Shown: positions 9,825 through 18,724, counted from the stretch's first letter. The stretch is DNA of 64,000 nt from Advenella mandrilli (GCF_016595155.1 NZ_JAENGP010000001.1:281771-345770); one strand, 5' to 3'. Notes: generated by a model not told the origin, from the letters alone. Numbers and translations are program-made.

Positions 9825-9870
9825 AGGATAGATCATGGGAAAGGCCTTTGGGCCTTGCCTGTGTCATGAC

Positions 9871-9913
9871 AAAACAGCGCTCCGGTTTATCTATGCCAGA
9901 CCGCTGTTTTTTT
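9871..9913 (+). terminator. Rho-independent terminator after polA
   Basis: The arms AAAACAGCG (9871-9879) and CGCTGTTTT (9902-9910) pair over a 22-base loop, and the right arm runs into a stretch of seven T. It lies about 45 bases after the polA stop. Its mirror may also help stop the convergent htpX transcript. Confidence 0.7.
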
Positions 9914-9977
9914 GTGTTGCCTGAAATGCGAACCTTTGGAGCGACAATTCAGGCTGCTTGTGGTGAGTGCAGGATAG

Positions 9978-10859
9978 TTATTGGACAACACGGGCACGCA
10001 ATGCATTGATGCGGTGCTCGATAGGCGGGTGGGTAGAGAACAGTGCTGCCACATTGATTTTGCCACTGATGCCGGATGCGTTCAATTGCTGGGGCAGTTC
10101 ACCGGGTGTGAGGCCACCCAGACGGGCTAGCGCATGGATCATCGGATCGGCCGAGCCCATGAGCTGGGCAGCACCAGCATCGGCGCGATATTCGCGTTGA
10201 CGGGAGAACCAGGCAACAATAATAGAGGCCAGAATGCCAAAGGCGATTTCACAGACAATCACGGAAATGTAATAACCAATACCCACGTCACGTTCGTTTT
10301 TCAGGATGACCCGGTCAACCACATAACCTACTACGCGTGACAGGAAAATCACAAAGGTGTTCACGACACCCTGAATTAGCGTTAAGGTAACCATGTCACC
10401 GTTGGCCACGTGCGCCACTTCATGTCCCAGAACGGCGGCCACTTCTTCTTCAGTCATGCTGTTAAGCAAACCGGTGGAAACGGCAACCAGGGCATCGTTT
10501 TTAAAGGCACCGGTTGCAAAAGCATTGGGTTCGCCTTCATAAATGGCAACTTCAGGATGGCCAATACCCGCGCGGTCGGCCAATTGGTGAACGGTATCAA
10601 CCAGCCAGGCTTCAGTTTGGTTGGCGGGGGCAGTGGGGTTAATAACACGGGCACCGGTGCTCCATTTTGCCATGCGTTTGCTAATGAGCAGGGAGATAAT
10701 AGAGCCGGTAAAGCCGACAACCGCGGAAAATGCCAGCAATTGCGTCATATCCAGGCCATTGGCGGTGATAAAACGGTTGATGCCCAGGATATTTAACGTG
10801 ACACCCAACACAACCATAACGGCCAGGTTGGTCATAAGAAATAGAAAAATGCGCTTCAT
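9978..10859 (-). CDS. htpX: Membrane zinc metalloprotease HtpX
   Basis: HtpX is an inner-membrane M48 protease that degrades misfolded membrane proteins with FtsH. The 293-residue protein has two N-terminal membrane segments (about 5-25 and 40-60), the zinc motif HEVAH at 146-150, two further membrane segments (about 160-180 and 195-217), and the third zinc ligand region [10 protein letters not shown]. Length and architecture match E. coli HtpX (293 residues). An AAAGG lies upstream of the ATG. In E. coli it is under Cpx control; I see no convincing CpxR or sigma-32 site in the 198-base gap in front of it. Confidence 0.96.
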   Translation of the reverse strand: MKRIFLFLMTNLAVMVVLGVTLNILGINRFITANGLDMTQLLAFSAVVGFTGSIISLLISKRMAKWSTGARVINPTAPANQTEAWLVDTVHQLADRAGIGHPEVAIYEGEPNAFATGAFKNDALVAVSTGLLNSMTEEEVAAVLGHEVAHVANGDMVTLTLIQGVVNTFVIFLSRVVGYVVDRVILKNERDVGIGYYISVIVCEIAFGILASIIVAWFSRQREYRADAGAAQLMGSADPMIHALARLGGLTPGELPQQLNASGISGKINVAALFSTHPPIEHRINALRARVVQ

Positions 10860-11057
10860 GAGGGGTTGAAAACCTTTAAATTAAACTGTTTACGGATATC
10901 GGCTGCATCATAATATAGTTTAAATAAAATGATTAATACAGCAATGTTGATTTGTTTAATAATTATATAAGGTGAATTCCCATTATTTAAAGTGGCCTTG
11001 GGTATAGAATAATGATTTTATTATTTCAGAATGTTCCTTTTCAAGGTCAGGTAGGCT
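10860..11057. promoter_or_regulatory. AT-rich divergent intergenic region, htpX / EamA transporter
   Basis: This 198-base gap must hold the promoters for leftward htpX and the rightward transporter gene. Several -10-like hexamers occur (TAGAAT near 11006 on plus; TATATT-type sequence on minus near 10910), but none has a convincing -35 at 16-18 bases. No strong dyad or known operator is seen. Confidence 0.35.
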
Positions 11058-11933
11058 ATGCAATCGTTATGGATGCTTCTGGCGGCATTAATGTTCGCTA
11101 TTATGGGCGCTTGTATCAAGTTGTCTTATGAGGCGGGCTCCACTCTGGCGCTTATTGTGATAGCCCGTGGCTTGCCTTCCATTATTGTGATTGTGTTGTG
11201 GGCGGTTTTAAGTCACCAGTCGCTTAAACCGAAAAGTATCAAATTGCATTTTTTGCGAAACCTGTTTGGTGTGACGGCCATGTGGATGGGGTTCTATGGA
11301 TATTCTGTCTTGCCGCTGTCAACCAGCACCAGCCTTAACTATACCTCTCCGTTGTTTATTGCCAGCTTTCTGTTTTTTACCCATAAGGGGCCCAAAGACA
11401 CGTTTCGCCTGCTGGCTGTCATTCTGGGGTTTCTGGGGGTATTGCTGGTATTACGGCCTACGATTACCGAAGACCAGTGGTTTGCCGCTTCACTGGGGCT
11501 AATGTCGGGGGCATTTGCCGGCGTTGCCATGCTGCAGATCAAAGAGCTGGGGGCAATTGGTGAACCTATCTGGAGAACCGTTTTCTATTTTTCCCTGATT
11601 GTGGTGATAACCGGTTTTCTTGGCCTGAAGGCGCACGGCTATGGTACCCCCGTCCTGACGACCTGGCTGGCACTTTTCGGTGTGGGCGTTAGCGGGCTGA
11701 TTGGGCAACTTGCCCTTACCCGTGCTTTTGGCCAGGGGTCTCCGATTCTGACGGCCGCCTTGCAATATAGCACCATTATATTTGCGGCTATACTGGGCAT
11801 TGTTTTCTGGGGGGACATCCCCGATATATTAGCCTGGATGGGTATGGTTCTGATTATTCTGGCCGGACTGCTGTCAGCCTGGAGAACCATGCAACTGGCA
11901 GAAGCAGCCAGATCCCGAAAAAAACAGGCTTAG
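11058..11933 (+). CDS. EamA/DMT-superfamily transporter
   Basis: The 291-residue protein is very hydrophobic, with about ten membrane segments arranged as two five-helix repeats, the pattern of drug/metabolite transporters (EamA family). The first repeat spans roughly residues 1-135 and the second 140-280. GFYGYSVLPLSTSTSLNYTSPLF and LGFLGVLLVLRP are typical EamA stretches. A basic tail (RSRKKQA) follows the last helix. The substrate cannot be predicted. It is followed after 45 bases by a sulfurtransferase gene on the same strand, and the two may be co-transcribed. Confidence 0.85.
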   Translation: MQSLWMLLAALMFAIMGACIKLSYEAGSTLALIVIARGLPSIIVIVLWAVLSHQSLKPKSIKLHFLRNLFGVTAMWMGFYGYSVLPLSTSTSLNYTSPLFIASFLFFTHKGPKDTFRLLAVILGFLGVLLVLRPTITEDQWFAASLGLMSGAFAGVAMLQIKELGAIGEPIWRTVFYFSLIVVITGFLGLKAHGYGTPVLTTWLALFGVGVSGLIGQLALTRAFGQGSPILTAALQYSTIIFAAILGIVFWGDIPDILAWMGMVLIILAGLLSAWRTMQLAEAARSRKKQA

Positions 11934-11978
11934 TACCCGATGAATCTGAAGGTTTTTTGAACTATCTGGAGCAAGAAA

Positions 11979-12827
11979 GTGGAGCCGTTAATTTCAGCAC
12001 TAGCGCTACAAGATTTATTAAGTGATGATGATACCCTGATCCTGCTGGATGCAAGGCATGATTTGGGCAATCATCAGCTGGGCAGAGAGCAATATCTCGA
12101 GGGGCATATTCCGGGTGCTCTTTTTCTTGATCATGAGATTGATCTGTGTGGGCCAAAAACAGGAAATAATGGCCGCCATCCCTTGCCTGAACGTGAGGCT
12201 TTTATCCAGTTGCTGGGCAGTCTGGGTATTAATGCCAAGGCGAATATTGTGGTTTACGATGCCAGGGACAGCATGTTTGCCGCTCATGTGTGGTGGATGT
12301 TGCGGTGGGCGGGCTGCACCAGCGTCAGGGTGCTTAACGGTGGCTGGAGCGCCTGGGGGCAGATTAGCGGCGACATTGAACGTGAAAAACCGGCACCGCG
12401 TGCGCCCGTTGTATGGGAACCTGACAACGTTTCCATGCCTAAGGTGGACGCCAATGCAGTGCTGGCCAATCTCAATCAAGCTGTTTTCACGGTGATTGAC
12501 GCGCGGGCTGAAAACCGTTTTCGTGGTGAAAATGAAACCATTGATCCGGTTGCCGGACATATTCCCGGTGCGCTTAATTGGCCATTTGCCCGTAACCTTG
12601 ATAGCGATGGCTTTTTTCTTCCGGCTGACGCACTCAAATCCGGTTTTGCACAATTGCTTGGCAATCACAAACCTGAAAACATTGTCCACCAATGTGGCTC
12701 GGGGATTAGCGCCTGCCATAACCTGCTGGCTATGGAGGTGGCAGGTTTATCGGGTTCTGCCCTTTACCCCGGATCCTGGAGCGAATGGTGCAGTGACCGC
12801 TCCCGGCCCGTTGCCGTTGGTGAGTAG
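11979..12827 (+). CDS. sseA: 3-mercaptopyruvate sulfurtransferase (two rhodanese domains)
   Basis: The enzyme moves sulfur from 3-mercaptopyruvate (or thiosulfate) to thiol acceptors or cyanide. The 282-residue protein has two rhodanese domains, about 1-135 (inactive) and 150-282. The active loop is CGSGIS at 239-244 with Cys239, close to the CGSGVT loop that marks mercaptopyruvate sulfurtransferase rather than thiosulfate rhodanese. The start is the GTG at 11979, with GGAG at 11968-11971. The protein ends with WSEWCSDRSRPVA, also typical of the family. It may be co-transcribed with the upstream EamA transporter. Confidence 0.9.
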   Translation: MEPLISALALQDLLSDDDTLILLDARHDLGNHQLGREQYLEGHIPGALFLDHEIDLCGPKTGNNGRHPLPEREAFIQLLGSLGINAKANIVVYDARDSMFAAHVWWMLRWAGCTSVRVLNGGWSAWGQISGDIEREKPAPRAPVVWEPDNVSMPKVDANAVLANLNQAVFTVIDARAENRFRGENETIDPVAGHIPGALNWPFARNLDSDGFFLPADALKSGFAQLLGNHKPENIVHQCGSGISACHNLLAMEVAGLSGSALYPGSWSEWCSDRSRPVAVGE

Positions 12828-13037
12828 CTGAGCCGGCAAATTGTTTAAATGAAATATGGTGCCAAATTGTACTGAAAATTCAATACCTTGCTATTAAAAA
12901 AGCAATGTTAATCATTATTGTTAATGGTTTGAAAATGGGGTACAGATTGAAAAATACGTAAAACTATTAAAATATGACCCTTGTCAGCCCATGATTTCGT
13001 ACAATACCAGATTATTTGTATTTTTCTGGAGTACCCC
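12828..13037. promoter_or_regulatory. Upstream region of the xseB-ispA-dxs operon, with Fur-like dyad
   Basis: This 210-base AT-rich gap should carry the promoter of the isoprenoid operon. The 19-mer at 12901-12919 matches the classical Fur box at 14 of 19 positions by my alignment, centred on TTAATCATTATT. I found no well-spaced -35/-10 pair. No terminator is evident after the sulfurtransferase gene. The Fur assignment is weak. Confidence 0.25.
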
Positions 13038-13286
13038 TTGTCAGAATCAACCCAAAAATTGGATGTCCTTGATTTACCAAAGGATTTTGAATCTGCCCTG
13101 AAAGAGCTTGAAGAGATTGTACAGTCAATGGAAAGTGATGTGCTTTCCCTTGAGGCATCCTTGCAGGCATACGAAAGAGGGGTGATTCTGTCCCGGATAT
13201 GTCAAGAGCGTCTGGATGCCGCTGAACAACAGGTCCAGGTACTTCAGAATAATTTGTTGCGCCCGGCACAAATCGAGGTTGAATAA
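13038..13286 (+). CDS. xseB: Exodeoxyribonuclease VII small subunit
   Basis: XseB partners XseA to degrade single-stranded DNA. I place the start at the TTG at 13038 (82 residues), because GGAG lies six bases upstream and the length then matches XseB; a longer in-frame start at 12981 adds 19 residues unlike the family. The core FESALKELEEIVQSMESDVL and SLEASLQAYERGVILSRICQ, followed by a coiled region, is typical. It is the first gene of xseB-ispA-dxs, the same order as in E. coli, and ends three bases before ispA. Confidence 0.92.
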   Translation: MSESTQKLDVLDLPKDFESALKELEEIVQSMESDVLSLEASLQAYERGVILSRICQERLDAAEQQVQVLQNNLLRPAQIEVE

Positions 13287-13289
13287 GTA

Positions 13290-14204
13290 ATGAGTACCGG
13301 TTCAACGCTTTTTCAGGATTGGTTGGAAGCCTGTGTCAATAATGTGGGAATGGCGCTTGAAAAGGCGCTTCCCGGTGCCACCGAGGTGCCTGCTCAATTG
13401 CACGAGGCCATGCGTTATGCCACGCTGGGCGGAGGAAAAAGAGTTCGCGCCACGCTGGTGTATGCGGCAGGTAAGGCAGCCTTGCAGCAGGGTGTCGCCA
13501 TAGAGTCCTACAGTCATGCCCTTGACAGGGCTGCGGCTGCCGTCGAGCTTATTCATTCCTATTCCCTGATTCATGACGACTTGCCTTGCATGGATGACGA
13601 TGTCCTGCGTAGGGGGCAACCTACGGTTCATGTGCGGTTTGGTGAAGCCACCGCTATGCTGGCCGGAGATGCCCTGCAACCATTGGCTTTTGCCGAGCTT
13701 GCGAAAATGCCGGTGGCGCCTGCCCTGGTGGTGCAAGCGGTACAAGTGCTTGGCCAGGTGGCCGGAAGCCTGGGTATGGTGGGCGGTCAGGCGATTGATC
13801 TGGCCAGTGTCAACCAGGCCCTTACCCTTGAACAGCTGCAGTTCATGCATCGCCTGAAAACAGGGGCGCTTATTGAAGGCAGTGTTTTGCTAGGGGCTAT
13901 TGTGACCGGCGCCACTTCCGAGACCAGGCAGGCGCTGGAAACCTATGGCTCTGCCATTGGTCTGGCCTTTCAAATTGTTGATGATATTCTTGATGTCACG
14001 GTGGATACCGAAGGCTTGGGTAAAACAGCAGGTAAAGATGCCCACGAGAACAAGCCCACTTATGTGTCAATCATGGGTCTTGAAGAGTCCCGGGATTTTG
14101 CCCGGAAATTACATGAAGTGGCACTTGAAGCCATTAAACCATTAGGTGATTCTGCTATTCGACTCAAAGAGTTGGCCGATTTCATTATTCACCGCAGTTA
14201 TTGA
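13290..14204 (+). CDS. ispA: Farnesyl diphosphate synthase (polyprenyl synthetase)
   Basis: IspA condenses isopentenyl diphosphate with dimethylallyl and geranyl diphosphate to give farnesyl diphosphate. The 304-residue protein has the first Asp-rich motif DDLPCMDDD at 96-104, the GGGKRVR segment at 47-53, and the second Asp-rich motif DDILD at 231-235. It lies three bases after xseB and 14 before dxs, in an isoprenoid operon. Its product could feed undecaprenyl phosphate, ubiquinone and, through hpnD/hpnC at 30894-32607 in this window, squalene. Confidence 0.96.
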   Translation: MSTGSTLFQDWLEACVNNVGMALEKALPGATEVPAQLHEAMRYATLGGGKRVRATLVYAAGKAALQQGVAIESYSHALDRAAAAVELIHSYSLIHDDLPCMDDDVLRRGQPTVHVRFGEATAMLAGDALQPLAFAELAKMPVAPALVVQAVQVLGQVAGSLGMVGGQAIDLASVNQALTLEQLQFMHRLKTGALIEGSVLLGAIVTGATSETRQALETYGSAIGLAFQIVDDILDVTVDTEGLGKTAGKDAHENKPTYVSIMGLEESRDFARKLHEVALEAIKPLGDSAIRLKELADFIIHRSY

Positions 14205-14218
14205 TGTGAAGCGTATCA

Positions 14219-16087
14219 ATGTCAAATATTCTAGAAAAGCTCAACGCTCCCGATGATGTCAGAAAACTAAGCCGTTCAGAGTTGGAGCAGGCAGCCAATG
14301 AACTTCGGTCTTTTATTATTCGTTCGGTCTCCAAAACCGGCGGTCACCTGTCGTCCAACCTTGGCACGGTAGAGCTTACGCTTGCTCTTCATTATGTGTT
14401 TAACACGCCGCATGACCGGGTTATCTGGGATGTGGGGCATCAATCCTATCCGCATAAAATCCTTACTGGCCGACGCGAAGGGATGGCGCATTTACGTCAG
14501 GAAGGCGGTATTTCGGGTTTCCCCAAGCGCAGCGAGTCAGCGTGCGACGCTTTTGGTACCGCCCACTCATCCACCTCTATTTCGGCTGCCTTGGGCATGG
14601 CAGTGGCTTCGCGCAATTTGCAAATAGAACGCCAGCACATTGCCGTTATCGGTGATGGCTCCATGACGGCGGGTATGGCCTACGAAGCCCTGAACAATGC
14701 AGGCGTCACCCCAGGTATTAATCTGCTGGTGATCCTGAACGACAACGATATGTCTATTTCTCCGCCGGTTGGGGCGCTTAACAAGTATCTGGCCAGGCTG
14801 TTGTCGGGTACTTTCTATCAGGAAGCGCGCAGTGTGGGTAAGGCAGTGTTGGGGCAGTTCCCTTCGCCCGTCATGGAAATGGCCCGTAAAGTAAAAGGGC
14901 ATGCCAAAGGCATCTTGGGTTCGGCCACCTGGTTTGAAGAGTTCGGTTTTAATTATGTGGGTCCCATCGATGGTCATGATCTGGACGCCTTGGTACCCAC
15001 CCTGCAAAACCTGCGTCAAATGGGCGGCCTGCAATTTCTGCATGTGGTAACCAAAAAAGGGCAGGGTTACAAGCTGGCCGAAGCCGACCCCATCCTGTAT
15101 CACGGGCCCGGCAAATTTGACCCTGAAGTGGGTATCCTGAAGCCGGCCAAGCCCGGCAAGCAAACGTTTACCCAGGTTTTCGGGCATTGGCTGTGCGATA
15201 TGGCTGCGCAAGACGAAAAACTGGTCGGTATTACGCCTGCCATGCGAGAAGGCAGTGGCATGGTTGAATTTGAAAAGCGTTTTCCGGCGCGATATTTTGA
15301 TGTGGGTATTGCCGAGCAGCACTCGGTTACTTTTGCCGCCGGTATTGCCTGTGAAGGCCTTAAACCGGTCCTGGCTATTTACTCAACTTTCCTGCAAAGG
15401 GGGTATGATCAGCTCATTCACGATGTTGCCCTGCAAAATCTTGATGTTACCTTTGCCCTTGACCGGGCAGGGCTGGTGGGGGCCGATGGTGCCACCCATG
15501 CCGGTAACTACGATATTGCATTTTTACGCTGCATCCCCAATATGGTGGTGGCCGTTCCATCGGACGAAAACGAGGCACGCCTGTTACTGAATACCTGTTA
15601 CCACTATAAAGGGCCAGCGTCCGTGCGTTATCCCAGGGGGGCAGGCGTGGGGGCAACGGTTAGTGATACCCTGGATCCGCTAGAAGTGGGCAAGGGAGTG
15701 GTGCGCCGCGAAGGTTCTCGTCTGGCTATTTTGGCTTTTGGTCCTTTGCTGCATGCGGCCTTGCCGGTGGCTGAAAAACTGAATGCGACGCTGGTTGATA
15801 TGCGGTTTGTGAAACCAATCGATGCCGAACTGGTCAAACAGGTGGCGATGTCACATGAGGTGTTGGTAACGCTGGAAGAAGGTAGTGTAATGGGCGGCGC
15901 CGGTAGCGCTGTTGCTGAAATCATAAGCGCGTGTGGGCTTGGCAAACCCATTTTGCAGCTTGGCTTGCCCGATCGTTTTATTGATCATGGTGAACAGGCT
16001 GCACTCTTGAAAAGTGTGGGTCTTGATTCAGAGGGAATCGAGGCGGCTATCCATGCACGTTTTAAATCTGTTTTGAATATTACTTAG
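14219..16087 (+). CDS. dxs: 1-deoxy-D-xylulose-5-phosphate synthase
   Basis: Dxs is the thiamine-diphosphate enzyme joining pyruvate and glyceraldehyde-3-phosphate, the first committed step of the MEP isoprenoid pathway. The 622-residue protein has [20 protein letters not shown] at the N-terminus, the thiamine-diphosphate motif beginning [18 protein letters not shown], and the central pyrimidine-binding domain with [15 protein letters not shown]. The C-terminal transketolase domain has [14 protein letters not shown]. Length is normal for Dxs. It follows ispA by 14 bases and precedes folE2 by 11, so all are likely on one transcript. Confidence 0.98.
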   Translation: MSNILEKLNAPDDVRKLSRSELEQAANELRSFIIRSVSKTGGHLSSNLGTVELTLALHYVFNTPHDRVIWDVGHQSYPHKILTGRREGMAHLRQEGGISGFPKRSESACDAFGTAHSSTSISAALGMAVASRNLQIERQHIAVIGDGSMTAGMAYEALNNAGVTPGINLLVILNDNDMSISPPVGALNKYLARLLSGTFYQEARSVGKAVLGQFPSPVMEMARKVKGHAKGILGSATWFEEFGFNYVGPIDGHDLDALVPTLQNLRQMGGLQFLHVVTKKGQGYKLAEADPILYHGPGKFDPEVGILKPAKPGKQTFTQVFGHWLCDMAAQDEKLVGITPAMREGSGMVEFEKRFPARYFDVGIAEQHSVTFAAGIACEGLKPVLAIYSTFLQRGYDQLIHDVALQNLDVTFALDRAGLVGADGATHAGNYDIAFLRCIPNMVVAVPSDENEARLLLNTCYHYKGPASVRYPRGAGVGATVSDTLDPLEVGKGVVRREGSRLAILAFGPLLHAALPVAEKLNATLVDMRFVKPIDAELVKQVAMSHEVLVTLEEGSVMGGAGSAVAEIISACGLGKPILQLGLPDRFIDHGEQAALLKSVGLDSEGIEAAIHARFKSVLNIT

Positions 16088-16098
16088 GTTTTTAATAT

Positions 16099-16896
16099 AT
16101 GAATTCCATAATTGGCTCGGTCGAGTTGATGCCCGACGTGCAAAGTTCACAGGACTTGCGTCATATACCCATTGAGCGTGTAGGAATCAGGCGTGTCAAA
16201 CACCCCATGCTGATACAGGCTGCCGATGGTTCGGTACAGCCCACGATTGCTGAATGGACGCTAACCGTGTTTTTGCCTGAACATGAAAAAGGGACTCATA
16301 TGTCCCGTTTTGTGGCCCTGCTTGAACGTTATCGTTCACAAGCCATGACCATTGAGCTTTTCAAGGAAATGGTCAGTGAAATGCTGCCTTTGCTACATGC
16401 TGAGAAAGGGGATCTCACGGTTTCTTTTCCGTATTTTATTAACAAGAGCGCACCGGTTTCAGGCGTTGAAAGTCTGATGGACTACCAGGTTACCTGGTTT
16501 GCGGTTGCCCGTGGCACCGAGGTTGAATTCGAGTTCAATGTGGTGGTGCCCGTAATGAGTCTGTGCCCGTGCTCAAAAGCGATTTCCGCCTATGGCGCGC
16601 ACAACCAGCGCTCACACATTACCGTGCAACTGGTTGCTGATAGCCACTACACCATGGAATCGGTCATTAAAACGGTAGAGCAGCAGGCATCATGCGAGTT
16701 GTGGGGGTTGTTAAAGCGTCCCGATGAAAAATATGTCACCGAGTATTCTTACGATAATCCCAAGTTTGTCGAAGACCTTATTCGTGATGTGGCGGCAAAT
16801 ATCCGGAAAATACCGCAACTCAGGCGTTATAAGATTGAAGCCGAGAACTTTGAATCTATCCATAATCATTCCGCTTATGCGGTGATAGAAGGGTAG
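16099..16896 (+). CDS. folE2: GTP cyclohydrolase FolE2 (type IB)
   Basis: FolE2 converts GTP to 7,8-dihydroneopterin triphosphate, the first step of folate and queuosine synthesis, and unlike FolE does not strictly need zinc. The 265-residue protein shows the FolE2 signatures VGIRRVKHPML, FVALLERYRSQ and the catalytic-site segment SLCPCSK (154-160). It follows dxs by 11 bases. A classical zinc-type folE is also present at 62380, so the genome carries both forms. In other bacteria such pairs let folate synthesis continue when zinc is scarce; no Zur box is evident directly upstream because the gene sits inside an operon. Confidence 0.95.
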   Translation: MNSIIGSVELMPDVQSSQDLRHIPIERVGIRRVKHPMLIQAADGSVQPTIAEWTLTVFLPEHEKGTHMSRFVALLERYRSQAMTIELFKEMVSEMLPLLHAEKGDLTVSFPYFINKSAPVSGVESLMDYQVTWFAVARGTEVEFEFNVVVPVMSLCPCSKAISAYGAHNQRSHITVQLVADSHYTMESVIKTVEQQASCELWGLLKRPDEKYVTEYSYDNPKFVEDLIRDVAANIRKIPQLRRYKIEAENFESIHNHSAYAVIEG

Positions 16897-16900
16897 TGCC

Positions 16901-16932
16901 CGTATTTTGTCGCAAACTTGCGACAAAATACG
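16901..16932. repeat. Perfect 15-base inverted repeat after folE2
   Basis: The arms CGTATTTTGTCGCAA (16901-16915) and TTGCGACAAAATACG (16918-16932) are exact complements separated by two bases. It begins four bases after the folE2 stop codon. No T run follows on either strand, so it is not a standard intrinsic terminator. It could be an mRNA 3'-end stabiliser, a weak terminator or a protein-binding site for the rpsF promoter 50 bases downstream. Confidence 0.7.
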
Positions 16933-16980
16933 AAGTGCTCTGCCAAGTCTGTAGAAACAAAAAAAGTTTTTAAGATAATT

Positions 16981-17009
16981 TTGTTTGATTAACATAATTA
17001 TGTTATATT
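16981..17009 (+). promoter_or_regulatory. Promoter of rpsF-priB-rpsR-rplI, with internal palindrome
   Basis: A -35-like TTGTTT (16981-16986), a 17-base spacer and a good -10 TATATT (17004-17009) precede a leader of about 130 bases. The spacer contains a perfect 16-base palindrome, TAACATAATTATGTTA, at 16990-17005. The -35 is weak (three of six consensus bases). Confidence 0.55.
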
Positions 17010-17104
17010 TAGCGGTTTCTTGCTCGACTTATCTTTTGTGGTTGGTTTGATTTTGCTGTTAAGCGGCGGGATTGAACTGGGCAAAAAGGCAAGCGGGCTG
17101 TCAG

Positions 17105-17139
17105 TTGCCATTACTTAATGGCAAGATATCCTTAAGGAG
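17105..17139 (+). promoter_or_regulatory. Leader hairpin and Shine-Dalgarno of rpsF
   Basis: The arms TTGCCATTA (17105-17113) and TAATGGCAA (17116-17124) form a perfect nine-base dyad just before the strong AAGGAG at 17134-17139. The rpsF leader of many bacteria is bound by S6:S18 to repress its own operon; this hairpin could belong to such a site, but I could not match the published S6:S18 motif by eye. Confidence 0.4.
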
Positions 17140-17144
17140 TTATT

Positions 17145-17525
17145 ATGCGTCACTACGAAGTAGTGTTTATCGTGCACCCGGACCAAAGTGAACAGGTCCC
17201 TGCAATGATCGAACGTTATCAAACCTTGGTAACCGGCAACAATGGTGTTGTCCACCGTCTGGAAGACTGGGGTCGTCGTCAATTGGCATACCCAATTCAA
17301 AAACTGGTTAAAGCCCATTACGTGTGCATGAACATCGAGTGCAACCAGGAAACGCTTGACGAGCTGGAACACTCTTTCCGCTATAACGATGCGGTTTTAC
17401 GCAATCTGGTTATCAAAGCCAGCAAAGCTCACTCAGAAGCATCAATCATGATGAAATCTGTAGAGCGTGAAGAAGCGCGTAAAGCAACTGCAGAGCCATC
17501 TGCAGAGCAAAGTAGCGAAGGGTAA
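17145..17525 (+). CDS. rpsF: 30S ribosomal protein S6
   Basis: S6 binds S18 on the platform of the 30S subunit. The 126-residue protein starts [20 protein letters not shown] and has the conserved [20 protein letters not shown] segment. The C-terminus is an acidic, Glu/Ser-rich tail ([10 protein letters not shown]), as in E. coli S6, where the tail can be glutamylated by RimK. A strong AAGGAG precedes the ATG. It leads the rpsF-priB-rpsR-rplI operon. Confidence 0.98.
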   Translation: MRHYEVVFIVHPDQSEQVPAMIERYQTLVTGNNGVVHRLEDWGRRQLAYPIQKLVKAHYVCMNIECNQETLDELEHSFRYNDAVLRNLVIKASKAHSEASIMMKSVEREEARKATAEPSAEQSSEG

Positions 17526-17543
17526 TCAGCGTAGTTATAGCTT

Positions 17544-17867
17544 GTGAACCAGACTCAACTGCAGGCCAGGATACTGGAAGTAAAACCTTTGCGGCATACG
17601 CCAGCAGGCTTGCCGGCACTGGATCTTGTGCTTGAACATCAGTCGGAAATTATCGAGGCTTCGCATCCGCGCATGATTGATTTCATCATTCATGCAAGGG
17701 CACTTGGAGAAACCGCTATGGTCTTATCCAAGGTCGCCATGGGAAGCGAAATACGCGTCAAGGGCTTTCTGGCCCAGGCCCGTAAAAACTCGGGACGTGT
17801 TATTTTGCATATCCAAAACGTTCAGTTTCCGTCAAAAGGTGTTGCAAGGGTTCACGCAACGGTCTGA
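17544..17867 (+). CDS. priB: Primosomal replication protein N
   Basis: PriB is an OB-fold single-strand DNA-binding dimer that stabilises PriA at stalled forks during replication restart. The 107-residue product starts at a GTG (17544) with no clear Shine-Dalgarno, 18 bases after rpsF, so translation may depend on ribosomes from rpsF. The segments PAGLPALDLVLEHQSEIIEA and GSEIRVKGFLAQARKNSGRV are characteristic. Position between rpsF and rpsR is the conserved beta/gammaproteobacterial arrangement. Confidence 0.92.
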   Translation: MNQTQLQARILEVKPLRHTPAGLPALDLVLEHQSEIIEASHPRMIDFIIHARALGETAMVLSKVAMGSEIRVKGFLAQARKNSGRVILHIQNVQFPSKGVARVHATV

Positions 17868-17944
17868 AATACTTAAAGTTCAGGGCATAAAGCTCTTTTA
17901 TGAATTCGAGGCGCAGGCCTCACACACGAATAAAGGCAAAAATC

Positions 17945-18220
17945 ATGGCTTTCATGAAAAAAGGCAAGGACAAACGCAGCAAATTCACGCAGCAAAATCC
18001 ATTGTTCAAACGTCGCAAATTCTGCCGCTTCACAGCAGCAGGTGTTGAAGAAGTCGATTACAAAGATGTTGACACCCTACGTGACTTCATCACGGAAACA
18101 GGTAAAATCATTCCTGCCCGTTTAACAGGTACAAAAGCAAACTACCAGCGCCAACTTGATACTGCCATCAAGCGTGCCCGTTTCCTGGCTTTGCTTCCAT
18201 ACACTGACAACCACAAATAA
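17945..18220 (+). CDS. rpsR: 30S ribosomal protein S18
   Basis: S18 pairs with S6 in the 30S platform. I start it at the ATG at 17945 ([17 protein letters not shown], 91 residues), with AAAGG at 17932-17936; an in-frame upstream ATG at 17900 would add 15 unrelated residues. The core [20 protein letters not shown] and [20 protein letters not shown] is standard. It has a single Cys in FCRF, so it is the ordinary proteobacterial form rather than a zinc-ribbon form. Confidence 0.97.
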   Translation: MAFMKKGKDKRSKFTQQNPLFKRRKFCRFTAAGVEEVDYKDVDTLRDFITETGKIIPARLTGTKANYQRQLDTAIKRARFLALLPYTDNHK

Positions 18221-18236
18221 TTAAGGATTATTAATC

Positions 18237-18692
18237 ATGCAAGTTATTTTGCTAGAAAAAATCGGCAATTTGGGTGACCTGGGTGAGGTTGTTCGTGTTC
18301 GTGATGGTTACGCACGCAATTTCCTGATCCCTCAGAAAAAAGCCCGCCGCGCTACAGAAACCGCGTTGAAAGAGTTTGAGGCACGTCGTGCAGAACTGGA
18401 AAAAATCCAGGCTGAAAAACTGGCTGCTTCGCAGACTGTTGCTGAAAAACTGAACGGTTACGTTGTTACAATCAATCAGAAGGCAGGTGTAGATGGCCGT
18501 CTGTTTGGTTCTGTTACCAATATGGATATTGCTGCTGCCCTGGTTGCTGCCGGCTTTGACTCTGTTGAAAAACAACAGGTTCGTTTGCCAGACGGTGCCA
18601 TTAAAGCGGTTGGCGAGTTCCCCGCGCAGGTTCACCTGCACGCAGACGTTAATGCTGAAATCACCGTTGCTGTTCAAGGTGAAATGGCTTAA
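18237..18692 (+). CDS. rplI: 50S ribosomal protein L9
   Basis: L9 binds 23S rRNA near the L1 stalk and helps reading-frame fidelity. The 151-residue protein opens with [20 protein letters not shown] and [20 protein letters not shown], the conserved N-domain, followed by the long connecting helix (about 42-75) and the C-domain with [16 protein letters not shown]. It is the last gene of the ribosomal operon and is followed by a strong terminator. Confidence 0.98.
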   Translation: MQVILLEKIGNLGDLGEVVRVRDGYARNFLIPQKKARRATETALKEFEARRAELEKIQAEKLAASQTVAEKLNGYVVTINQKAGVDGRLFGSVTNMDIAAALVAAGFDSVEKQQVRLPDGAIKAVGEFPAQVHLHADVNAEITVAVQGEMA

Positions 18693-18724
18693 TAAGCAAG
18701 TTTTTTAAAACTATTAAACTTGTG

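Noticed and set aside
10860..11057. Possible sigma-32 or CpxR promoter of htpX
   Set aside because: No CTTGAAA/CCCCAT pair and no tandem GTAAA boxes at a useful distance.
14567..15322. A 251-codon open frame opposite dxs
   Set aside because: Shadow of dxs with no domain or ribosome site.
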